The notes below the pieces were generated by a model that was not told the origin of the DNA, searched no databases, and saw nothing but the letters and a program-made list of their open reading frames with translations. Made by a program: the position numbers and the translations under genes. DNA of 5,424 nucleotides, taken from the NCBI GenBank assembly GCA_017522745.1, contig JAFWYI010000251.1, positions 1-5,424 of the forward strand, read 5' to 3'. This document shows positions 1 through 5,300 of this stretch, piece after piece. This stretch comes from Mailhella sp. GTDB taxonomy: Bacteria > Desulfobacterota > Desulfovibrionia > Desulfovibrionales > Desulfovibrionaceae. Each line of letters opens with the position of its first letter. Positions within the stretch are counted from its first letter, which is position 1.

Positions 1-9
1 CCCCCTCCA

Positions 10-50
10 CCCTCCCCTCCAAAGACTTTTGATTGGAGCAAAAGGGAGGG
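10..50. repeat. Imperfect inverted repeat at left edge
   Basis: CCCTCCC (10-16) is complementary to GGGAGGG (44-50), and inside it CTCCAA (17-22) is complementary to TTGGAG (33-38), leaving a 10-base loop and a small bulge (39-43). Read as RNA this is a stem-loop of up to 13 pairs, but no clean U-tract follows it on either strand. It could be the end of a gene lying left of the window, or part of a C-rich low-complexity stretch, since positions 1-20 are almost pure C/T like the block at 2041-2502. Function unknown. Confidence 0.4.
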
Positions 51-70
51 ATGTTTGGTTGGCAGATATG

Positions 71-99
71 AAAAAAGGCGGCCTTCATCAGGTCGCCTT
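71..99 (-). terminator. Rho-independent terminator of dnaA
   Basis: On the minus strand, AAGGCGACC (99-91), a 7-base loop and GGCCGCCTT (83-75) form a 9-bp stem with one A-C mismatch. It runs straight into a T-tract (plus-strand A's at 71-76). It begins about 55 bases after the dnaA stop codon, so it most likely ends the dnaA transcript. On the plus strand the stem is as good (G-T wobble) but has no T-tract, so the terminator is directional. It implies that dnaA is not co-transcribed with a downstream dnaN. Confidence 0.82.
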
Positions 100-154
100 C
101 TGTATAACCAGGGGAAATATATCGGTAGAATACGCGTTCGATGTATGACGATCA

Positions 155-1624
155 TCAGGCCAGCATGGCCGAACGCTCGATGGACGAGACCGCGTGTTCG
201 ATCTGGCTGCCGAGCGAAGTGCGGCGGCTCATTTCGCGTTCCACGGCGGTGATGCCCTTGATGACTGTGGAGTGCTTGCGGTTGAAGCGGTCGCCGATCT
301 CTTCCAGCGTGAGGTCGGTATGCTTGCGGAGCAGGAAGAACGCTGTATTGCGGGCCACCACGAGGTTCTGGCGGCGGGACTTGGAGGCGAGCTGTGCGGG
401 CGTGAGGTCGAAGCTGCGGCAGATCAGGCTCACCACGTCCTCAAGGCTGAGGTTCGGGCTGGTACGCGCCACGGAGCGGATGACTTCCAGCGCCATCTCT
501 TCGCTCACGGTGTTGCCATTGAACTTGGCCTGAAGCATGAGGTTGTGCAGGCAGCTTTCCAGCAGACGAACGTCGCCGGTGATGCGGTCGGCCAGCAGGT
601 CGGCCACACGGTTGGGCAGGATCATGCACTGGCGGCGAGCCTTTTCCTCAAGGATGTGCAGGCGGGTGTCGCGGTCAGGGCGATGCATGGCCGTGACGAA
701 GCCGGAGCAGAAACGCGACACGAGCTGAGAGTCGAGTCCGTTCAGATCGTTGGGCGCGAAGGAGCTGGTAAGCACCACGCGGCCGCCGCGAGCCTGCAGC
801 GACTTGATGGTGGAAAGCAGTTCTTCCTGCGTGCGGTCTTTGCCGCGGAGGAAATGCACGTCTTCCAGCAGGAGCATGTCGAGGTCGCGAAACCGTTCCT
901 TGAACTCATCCAGCCCGCCGAAACGCGAGGCGTTGATGAACTGCGAGGTGAATTCTTCCGCCGTAAGGTACTCCATGCGGACCTGACGCTTGTCGGCCTC
1001 GATGCACAGGGCGCGGCCCACGGCCTGCGTGAGATGCGTCTTGCCAAGACCGGAACCGGCGCTGAGGAAGACCATGTCCACCGGGGCGCTGGCTTCGATG
1101 ATGTTGGTGGCGGCGGCGTAGGCAAGCTGGTTGCAGGGACCGACCACGAAATCGTCGAAGGAATGTCTGAAGCCGCGCAGGGCACTGGCCGGATTGAAGG
1201 CGCGCACGCGGGGCATGGCAAAAGGCAGATCGAGCTGCTTGCCGCGCGAAACGAGGACCCCCGGAGCCGTGGGGATGGACTTCGCCAGTTCTTCCGCATT
1301 CACAGGCTTGGGCAGTTCGGCCTTGGCGCGCGAGGCGGAAGCCTTCACGCTGACCTTGGGCTGGGAACCAAGCACGATGCGGCCCGCTTCGGCAATGGCC
1401 TGAGAGAACTGGTCGCGCACCTGCGACGCCATGAAATCGTTGGCGGCAGTGAGGCGCACTTCCCACTCGTAGGACGGCGACGCGACAAGACTGCCCTGAG
1501 CGCTTTCACGTTCAGGAGCGAGCCGCACGACTTTGCCCTTGAGGGGTTCAAGAAAAACCTTGACCTTGCCCTCGGGGAGCATTTCGCCGAGCGTGGAGAG
1601 TATGTTTGACCAGAGTTCTTTCAT
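155..1624 (-). CDS. dnaA: Chromosomal replication initiator protein DnaA (489 aa)
   Basis: DnaA is a cytoplasmic AAA+ ATPase that binds DnaA boxes, melts origin DNA and loads the replicative helicase. Domain I (about 1-85) keeps Trp5 and the hydrophobic pattern of the family. Domain II is a variable linker (about 86-140). Domain III starts near FNP (143-145) and holds Walker A AGSGLGKT (189-196), Walker B LLLED (251-255), the box VII arginine finger SRF (R304) and sensor 2 GDVR (R353). Domain IV (about 390-465) has SKSRR (414-418) and the signature RKHSTV (449-454). Two details are unusual. The first acid of the usual Walker B DD pair is Glu (E254). The signature loop reads F-N-R-K-H-S-T where E. 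coli has F-G-G-R-D-H-T-T, one residue shorter and with Asp replaced by Lys. The start is ATG at 1624, because an in-frame TAG lies five codons upstream; there is no clear Shine-Dalgarno. The gene stands alone, with a terminator downstream and no dnaN. The family is certain; whether this is the only dnaA or a paralogue cannot be told here. Confidence 0.96.
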   Translation of the reverse strand: MKELWSNILSTLGEMLPEGKVKVFLEPLKGKVVRLAPERESAQGSLVASPSYEWEVRLTAANDFMASQVRDQFSQAIAEAGRIVLGSQPKVSVKASASRAKAELPKPVNAEELAKSIPTAPGVLVSRGKQLDLPFAMPRVRAFNPASALRGFRHSFDDFVVGPCNQLAYAAATNIIEASAPVDMVFLSAGSGLGKTHLTQAVGRALCIEADKRQVRMEYLTAEEFTSQFINASRFGGLDEFKERFRDLDMLLLEDVHFLRGKDRTQEELLSTIKSLQARGGRVVLTSSFAPNDLNGLDSQLVSRFCSGFVTAMHRPDRDTRLHILEEKARRQCMILPNRVADLLADRITGDVRLLESCLHNLMLQAKFNGNTVSEEMALEVIRSVARTSPNLSLEDVVSLICRSFDLTPAQLASKSRRQNLVVARNTAFFLLRKHTDLTLEEIGDRFNRKHSTVIKGITAVEREMSRRTSLGSQIEHAVSSIERSAMLA

Positions 1625-1653
1625 AACGTGGATTGTCTACAGGAGAACAGTGT

Positions 1654-1662
1654 AAAATACCA
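1654..1662 (-). promoter_or_regulatory. Candidate extended -10 promoter of dnaA
   Basis: The minus strand reads TGGTATTTT here, an extended -10 element (TGn followed by TATTTT, 4 of 6 matches to TATAAT). It would start transcription roughly 20-25 bases upstream of the dnaA ATG. No good -35 hexamer is present at the proper distance, which extended -10 promoters tolerate. The prediction rests on motif and position only. Confidence 0.3.
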
Positions 1663-1701
1663 TCGGAATTAGGCAAAAATCAGCAATATGCCGTTTTCGT
1701 T

Positions 1702-1710
1702 TCATCCACA
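1702..1710 (+). promoter_or_regulatory. DnaA-box-like 9-mer, copy 1 (TCATCCACA)
   Basis: It matches the E. coli consensus TTATCCACA at 8 of 9 positions (T to C at position 2). The surrounding 11-mer TTTCATCCACA (1700-1710) is repeated exactly at 1844-1854. It lies about 80 bases upstream of the dnaA start, just beyond the candidate dnaA promoter, where autoregulatory DnaA binding would be expected. Confidence 0.48.
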
Positions 1711-1806
1711 AGTCGATATCCGGGCAACTAGCTATCATGATTGAAAAATTATTCAAGTGCCCTGAAAAGAAGATTATTTGCTAACAGCATGATTCTATTA
1801 TCTTTT

Positions 1807-1829
1807 TATGGAAAATAATTTTTTCCATA
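1807..1829. repeat. Inverted repeat with 9-bp arms in the A+T-rich region
   Basis: TATGGAAAA (1807-1815) and TTTTCCATA (1821-1829) are exact reverse complements separated by TAATT. The symmetry suggests a dimeric protein site. Each arm, read as TTTTCCATA, also matches TTATCCACA at 7 of 9 positions, so the element could be a pair of weak, opposed DnaA sites. It ends 16 bases before the second TCATCCACA copy. As RNA it would be a weak A/U-rich hairpin. Confidence 0.5.
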
Positions 1830-1845
1830 TTTTTTTAGGCCTTTT

Positions 1846-1854
1846 TCATCCACA
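1846..1854 (+). promoter_or_regulatory. DnaA-box-like 9-mer, copy 2 (TCATCCACA)
   Basis: This is an exact second copy of the 9-mer at 1702-1710, in the same orientation and 144 bases away, sharing the 11-mer TTTCATCCACA. It lies at the right side of the most A+T-rich stretch, next to the inverted repeat. Exact duplication of a one-off variant argues that the variant is the preferred sequence here. Confidence 0.48.
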
Positions 1855-1984
1855 GCCTATGCTTCGATTTTCTCTATTTTTTTCAAAAATCCTCGTTTTT
1901 TCTACTTAGCACACACGCCGCCTTTCCTCAAGATACGTTGACGCCAAAGTGAAGATCAATGCCTATCAGGCCTTCAGGGTGATA

Positions 1985-1993
1985 TCATCCTCA
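1985..1993 (+). promoter_or_regulatory. Weaker DnaA-box-like 9-mer, copy 3 (TCATCCTCA)
   Basis: It differs from the two exact TCATCCACA copies at one position and from TTATCCACA at two. It has the same orientation and lies 139 bases after copy 2, so the three sites are almost evenly spaced (144 and 139). It may be chance, because it is outside the A+T-rich stretch. Confidence 0.22.
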
Positions 1994-2040
1994 AGTACGC
2001 CTGCGCCTGATTTCTTAACATCCTTAAATAGTTAACGGTG

Positions 2041-2502
2041 TTAGCCCCCCCGCTCTTGAAGGCTCCCCGAAGGCACGAACAGCGCCGCCTGAAAGCCCAG
2101 GGGCATCCCCCGTGAGTCACGAAGCCCCCCGGCGATACTTCCCGCACCGTCCAACACCCCCGGTGTCCCCCAGTCCAACGCTCCCGGAGCTACTTCCCGC
2201 CACGACCAACGCTCGCCCCCCCCCACGCCCATACCCCGCACGCCGCGTGAGTCGCAAAGAACGAGCGCGACCGGAGGGGACGCGAGCAGCCGGTCCGCCA
2301 GTGAGTGCCGCGCGAGCGCGCCGCCAAGCTGGCGCCCCTTCGCGCCACCCCATCCCTTCCCTCCCCACGCTTCCCTTCGCGCCACGCCATCCCGACCCCC
2401 ACCACGCTTCCCTTCGCGCCACGCCATCCCAAATCCCCTCTCCGCCTCCATCAGCCCTCCTCCATCACCCTGACTCCCCGCCTCCATCCTTCCCCCCCCC
2501 CC
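2041..2502. repeat. C-rich low-complexity repeat block
   Basis: About 460 bases have an extreme strand bias: positions 2341-2460 contain 72 C and 13 G on the plus strand. C homopolymers occur at 2045-2051 (7), 2216-2224 (9) and 2492-2502 (11). Degenerate short repeats fill the left half: TACTTCCCGC at 2136-2145 and 2191-2200, CGTGAGTC at 2111-2118 and 2246-2253, and GTCCAAC at 2149-2155 and 2173-2179. Short hairpins occur at 2269-2295 (GACCGG/CCGGTC) and 2322-2334 (CGCCA/TGGCG). Several frames stay open across it on both strands, but the translations are Pro/Ser/Arg-rich or Gly/Arg-rich repeats without domain character or a ribosome binding site. I therefore read it as non-coding. Confidence 0.72.
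2337..2430 (+). repeat. 37-bp tandem repeat, about 2.5 units
   Basis: The core CCTTCGCGCCAC(C/G)CCATCCC occurs at 2337-2356, 2374-2393 and 2411-2430, spaced exactly 37 bases each time. Copies 2 and 3 are identical over 29 bases (2365-2393 and 2402-2430), including the preceding CCACGCTTC; copy 1 differs by one base in the core. The constant period, a multiple of neither 3 nor 10.5, marks a minisatellite-like array rather than a coding or phased-operator repeat. To the right, CCGCCTCCATC recurs at 2442-2452 and 2478-2488 (36 bases apart), so a related array may have decayed there. Confidence 0.85.
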
Positions 2503-2527
2503 ACTCATTCTTTTTTATTTTTCCTTA

Positions 2528-2556
2528 TTGACTTTGGTTTTCAATTTCACTAGTGT
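2528..2556 (+). promoter_or_regulatory. Candidate sigma-70 promoter of feoAB
   Basis: TTGACT (2528-2533, 5 of 6 to TTGACA), a 17-base spacer and TAGTGT (2551-2556, 3 of 6 to TATAAT) form a plausible promoter just after the C-rich block. The start point would be near 2563, giving a leader of about 136 bases before the feoA ATG. The -10 is weak. This is the best promoter I find between the repeat block and feoA. Confidence 0.42.
2529..2543 (+). promoter_or_regulatory. Possible Fur operator over the feoA promoter
   Basis: TGACTTTGGTTTTCA has the 7-1-7 shape of a Fur site (TGA...TCA). Its right arm GTTTTCA is close to the expected ATTTTCA or ATTATCA, but the left arm TGACTTT is poor. It overlaps the -35 and spacer of the candidate promoter, where a repressor would act, and feo operons are commonly Fur-repressed when iron is sufficient. 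The position is better evidence than the sequence. Confidence 0.3.
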
Positions 2557-2561
2557 TCTAA

Positions 2562-2698
2562 CTGGTGCTGATGCGGAACGCATATCCCCTCACGCCCATC
2601 ATGGTGCCTCGTGCCGCGGCAAGTATCACGCCCGCCGCGCCAAGCACCTCCTCATGTGAATATCGCGGCGTTCGCCCCGCCGTTTGAAGGAGAAAACC
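2562..2698 (+). other. Leader of feoA with several short hairpins
   Basis: The predicted untranslated leader holds ATGCG-GAA-CGCAT (2571-2583), the self-complementary TGCCGCGGCA (2612-2621), a GGTGC/GCACC pair (2603-2607 with 2644-2648) and CGGCG/CGCCG (2666-2670 with 2678-2682). The last ends four bases before the AAGGAG ribosome binding site. No known riboswitch class was recognised. A 28-codon open frame from ATG 2601 to TGA 2685 has no Shine-Dalgarno and is probably not translated. Confidence 0.3.
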
Positions 2699-2929
2699 AT
2701 GCAGATGAATCTTCGCCAGCTTGTCCCCGGGCAGAAGGCCACTATCCTTAAAATCAATGCTCAGGGAGAACTGGGCCGCCGCATCCGCGACATGGGCCTT
2801 GCGCCCGGCACCTTTGTGGAAGTCATCGGCAAGGCCCCGCTCCGTGATCCTGTTGCCCTTCGCATCGAAGGTACCACCATCGCGCTTCGCAACAGCGAGG
2901 CCGACTATATTTCCGTGGAGGTCGAATGA
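2699..2929 (+). CDS. feoA: FeoA, ferrous iron transport accessory protein (76 aa)
   Basis: FeoA is a small cytoplasmic SH3-like protein that works with the membrane Fe(II) permease FeoB; its exact mechanism is unsettled. The family pattern runs the full length: L-x-x-L-V-P-G-Q near the start, G-E-L-G-R-R-I-R-D-M-G-L-x-P-G in the middle, then APLRDPVALRIEG and an LRNSEADYISVE end. The size is typical (about 75-85 aa). The start is ATG 2699, because AAGGAG (2687-2692) sits 6 bases upstream. A TTG at 2684 is in frame but lies in front of that site, and ATG 2705 would be 12 bases away from it. The stop codon overlaps the feoB start in ATGA (2926-2929), which indicates translational coupling in one operon. 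Only one feoA copy is seen, and there is no feoC downstream. Confidence 0.96.
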   Translation: MQMNLRQLVPGQKATILKINAQGELGRRIRDMGLAPGTFVEVIGKAPLRDPVALRIEGTTIALRNSEADYISVEVE

Positions 2930-5280
2930 GCTGTCCCAAATGCGGTACTGGCGATCCTAACTGCGCCGCGTTCACTGAAGAAGAAAAGAAAAACGGCATC
3001 CGCATCGCGCTGGCCGGCAACCCCAACTGCGGCAAGACCACGGCGTTCAACGCCTTCACCGGTTCCCGCCAGCATGTGGGCAACTATCCCGGCGTGACCG
3101 TTGAAAAGAAGGAAGGCTGGGCCCAGCACCCCGAACACAAGGTGCTGATGGTGGACCTGCCCGGCACGTACTCCCTCACGGCCTATTCCATGGAAGAGAT
3201 CGTGACCCGCGAAGTGCTTGCCCCTGCCGACCCCGCCGAACGCCCCCGCGCCGTCATCGACGTCATCGACTCCGCCACGCTGGAACGCAGTCTGCTCCTC
3301 GCCCTCCAGATCCGCGAACTCGGTCTGCCCGTGGTGCTGGCCTGCAACATGATGGACGAAGCCCGCAAGGTGGGCATGATCATCGACCTCGAACGCCTCA
3401 CCAAGCGTTTCGGTTCCCGCGCCGTGGCCACCGTGGCCCGCAACGGCGAAGGTCTGCCCGAAACTCTTGAGATGGCGCTGGAAGAAGGTCTCAAGCCCTG
3501 CGAGCCCCTCACCATCAGCTACGGTCCGGACCTCGACCCCGTACTCATGCAGATGAGCGCCCTCATCGAGGAACGCGGCATCCTCACCAGCCGCTACCCC
3601 GCCCGCTGGACCGCCGTGAAACTGCTGGAAGGCGACAGCGCCGTGCGCGCTCAGGTGGAAGACGCCGATTCCGACGCCGCCCGCCAGATGGCCGCTCTGC
3701 GCGCCGAACTCACGGCCCACCTTTCCGCTACGCACGAGACCACGCCCGACGCGATCATCTCCGACTACCGCTACGGCTTCATCAACGGCGTCCTCAAGGA
3801 CGGCGTGATCCGCAAGGACAATACCCGCAGCCGCCTCGCCGTTTCCGACGCCATCGACAAGGTCCTCACCCACGCGCTGCTCGGCCCGCTGTGCATGCTG
3901 GGCGTGCTGTACTTCATGTTCTGGGCCACCTTCGAGCTGGGTTCCTATCCGCAGGGCTGGGTGGAAGACTTCTTCGGCTTCCTCGGTGAGATGATGGCCG
4001 TGGCCCTGCCGGACGGCCTTGTGCAGTCCCTCGTGGTGGACGGCATCATCGGCGGCGTGGGCGGCGTGATGAGCTTTGTGCCGCTCATCATGATCATGTT
4101 CGTCTTCGTCTCCTTCCTTGAGGATTCCGGCTACATGGCGCGCATGGCCTACATGCTGGACCGCGTGATGCGCGTGTTCGGTCTGCACGGCTCCTCGGTG
4201 ATGCCCTTCATCATCGCGGGCGGCATCGCTGGCGGCTGCGCCATCCCCGGCGTCATCGCCACGCGCACCATGCGTTCCGAAAAAGAGAAGATGGCCACCA
4301 TGCTCACCCTGCCGCTCATGAACTGCGGCGCGAAGATCCCGGTGTTCCTCATGCTCACGGCCGCCTTCTTTGCCGAGAACCAGGCCGCCATCATGTTCGC
4401 CATCACGCTTTCCGGCTGGGTGGTCGCGCTCATCGCGGCACGCATCCTGCGTTCCACCATCCTCAAGGGCGCGTCCACGCCTTTCGTGATGGAACTGCCG
4501 CCCTACCGCCTGCCCACGCTCCGCAGTGTGGTCCTGCACACCTGGGAACGCGGCTGGATGTACATCAAGAAGGCCGGCACGGTCATCCTCGCCATCTCCG
4601 TCATCCTGTGGGCGGCGCTCACCTTCCCGGCCCTTTCGCCGGAACAGGCCGCTCCCTATGAAACCAAGATCGCCGCGTTCGACGACAAGATCCTCACGCT
4701 GGAAAACACCATCGACGCCCTCAAGGCTCAGCTCGAATCCACCAAGGACATCGCTGACGCCGAGACCCGCGTGACCGCCAAGACCGACGTGCTCGCCAAG
4801 CTCAACGAAGCCCTCATGGCTTCCGAAGAACTGACCGCGCAGAAGGAAGAAGTGGAACACGAGCTCGCCTCTGCCGAGACCCGCAACACCTTCGGCGGCC
4901 GCTTCGGCCTCTTCGTGGAACCCTTCTTCGCCCCGCTGGGCTTCGACTGGCGCACCGACGTGGCCCTGCTGGCCGGTGTGGCCGCCAAGGAAGCCGTGCT
5001 TTCCACCATGGGCACCGCCTACTCCATAGGCGAAGTGGACCCCGAGGAAGCCGAGTCGCTGGGCGAACGCCTCGCCGCCGATCCGGGCTGGAGCAAGACC
5101 GTGGCGCTGGCCCTCATGCTCTTCGTCCTCATCTACTCGCCGTGCTTCGTCACCCTCGTGGTGCTGAAGAACGAAGCAGGCGGCTGGCGCTGGCTGTTCT
5201 TCAGCATGATCTTCAACACCGGTCTTGCCTACATCACCGCCTACATCGGAACGCTCATCGGGCGTGCGCTGTGGGGATAA
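2926..5280 (+). CDS. feoB: FeoB, Fe(II) transporter with N-terminal G domain (784 aa)
   Basis: FeoB is the inner-membrane ferrous iron importer. The cytoplasmic G domain has G1 GNPNCGKT (31-38), switch I Thr in PGVT (T58), G3 DLPG (77-80), G4 NMMD (141-144) and a G5-like TVARNGEG (169-176). The helical GDI-like linker carries RYPARW and KLLEGD (223-237). The membrane domain begins near 317 and contains DGIIGGVGG (372-380), LEDSGYMAR (398-406), the gate motifs GGCAIPG (C438) and MNCGAKIP (C467), and YSPC (C740). Two extras stand out: an N-terminal C-P-K-C-(x6)-C (C3, C6, C13), and about 80 charged residues (572-653) with a clear heptad pattern (I582, F585, I589, L592, I596, L599, L603) between two membrane segments, probably a periplasmic coiled coil. 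GGAGG (2917-2921) lies 4 bases before the ATG. The length is within the usual range for FeoB, and no frameshift is seen. Likely co-transcribed with feoA and iron-repressed. Confidence 0.98.
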   Translation: MSCPKCGTGDPNCAAFTEEEKKNGIRIALAGNPNCGKTTAFNAFTGSRQHVGNYPGVTVEKKEGWAQHPEHKVLMVDLPGTYSLTAYSMEEIVTREVLAPADPAERPRAVIDVIDSATLERSLLLALQIRELGLPVVLACNMMDEARKVGMIIDLERLTKRFGSRAVATVARNGEGLPETLEMALEEGLKPCEPLTISYGPDLDPVLMQMSALIEERGILTSRYPARWTAVKLLEGDSAVRAQVEDADSDAARQMAALRAELTAHLSATHETTPDAIISDYRYGFINGVLKDGVIRKDNTRSRLAVSDAIDKVLTHALLGPLCMLGVLYFMFWATFELGSYPQGWVEDFFGFLGEMMAVALPDGLVQSLVVDGIIGGVGGVMSFVPLIMIMFVFVSFLEDSGYMARMAYMLDRVMRVFGLHGSSVMPFIIAGGIAGGCAIPGVIATRTMRSEKEKMATMLTLPLMNCGAKIPVFLMLTAAFFAENQAAIMFAITLSGWVVALIAARILRSTILKGASTPFVMELPPYRLPTLRSVVLHTWERGWMYIKKAGTVILAISVILWAALTFPALSPEQAAPYETKIAAFDDKILTLENTIDALKAQLESTKDIADAETRVTAKTDVLAKLNEALMASEELTAQKEEVEHELASAETRNTFGGRFGLFVEPFFAPLGFDWRTDVALLAGVAAKEAVLSTMGTAYSIGEVDPEEAESLGERLAADPGWSKTVALALMLFVLIYSPCFVTLVVLKNEAGGWRWLFFSMIFNTGLAYITAYIGTLIGRALWG

Positions 5281-5300
5281 ACTGAGAACACACTCTCATC

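Larger units (their letters stand above)
1625..1910. other. A+T-rich dnaA upstream region, possible origin or autoregulatory region
   Basis: There is no credible gene here. Positions 1741-1860 are about 72% A+T by direct count, in sharp contrast to the G+C-rich genes on both sides. The region contains two exact TCATCCACA 9-mers (1702-1710 and 1846-1854), an inverted repeat (1807-1829) and long T/A runs (about 1812-1837, 1870-1900) that could serve as a DNA unwinding element. A dnaA-adjacent A+T-rich region with DnaA-box-like sites is the classic layout of bacterial oriC and also of dnaA autoregulation. Against oriC: only two or three box-like sites are seen, none matches TTATCCACA exactly, and the strand skew has the wrong sign. 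From 1911 to 2040 only a third box-like 9-mer was noticed. Confidence 0.42.

Noticed and set aside
194..1609. Long plus-strand open frame (471 codons) opposite dnaA
   Set aside because: It is an antisense shadow of a high-G+C gene. The minus-strand frame encodes an unmistakable DnaA.
1749..1757. TTATTCAAG as another DnaA box
   Set aside because: Its last two positions differ from TTATNCACA, and such partial matches are expected by chance in A+T-rich DNA.
2337..2430. CRISPR-like array (repeats of about 29 bases)
   Set aside because: Spacing between the 29-base repeats is only 8 bases, the repeats have no usual CRISPR palindrome, there are only three copies and no cas genes are present.
2041..2508. 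Open frame of 155 codons on the minus strand through the same block, Gly/Arg-rich
   Set aside because: It is made of repeat translation and G homopolymers, and lacks a ribosome binding site. Its openness is explained by the scarcity of A/T-rich stop codons.
2112..2531. Open frame of 139 codons on the plus strand through the C-rich block, Pro/Arg/Ser-rich
   Set aside because: It has no ribosome binding site and no domain character. The composition follows directly from C-rich repeats, and other frames on both strands are equally open.
2601..2687. 28-codon open frame ending at the feoA ribosome binding site, possible leader peptide
   Set aside because: There is no Shine-Dalgarno before ATG 2601 and no run of regulatory codons. 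It is Ala/Pro-rich as expected from base composition.
2684..2698. TTG at 2684 as a longer FeoA start
   Set aside because: It would place the start codon ahead of the AAGGAG site that serves ATG 2699, and the family's conserved sequence begins after 2699.
2905..4860. Long minus-strand open frame (651 codons) opposite feoB
   Set aside because: It is His/Gly-rich antisense of the feoB frame, with no recognisable domain; FeoB on the plus strand is certain.
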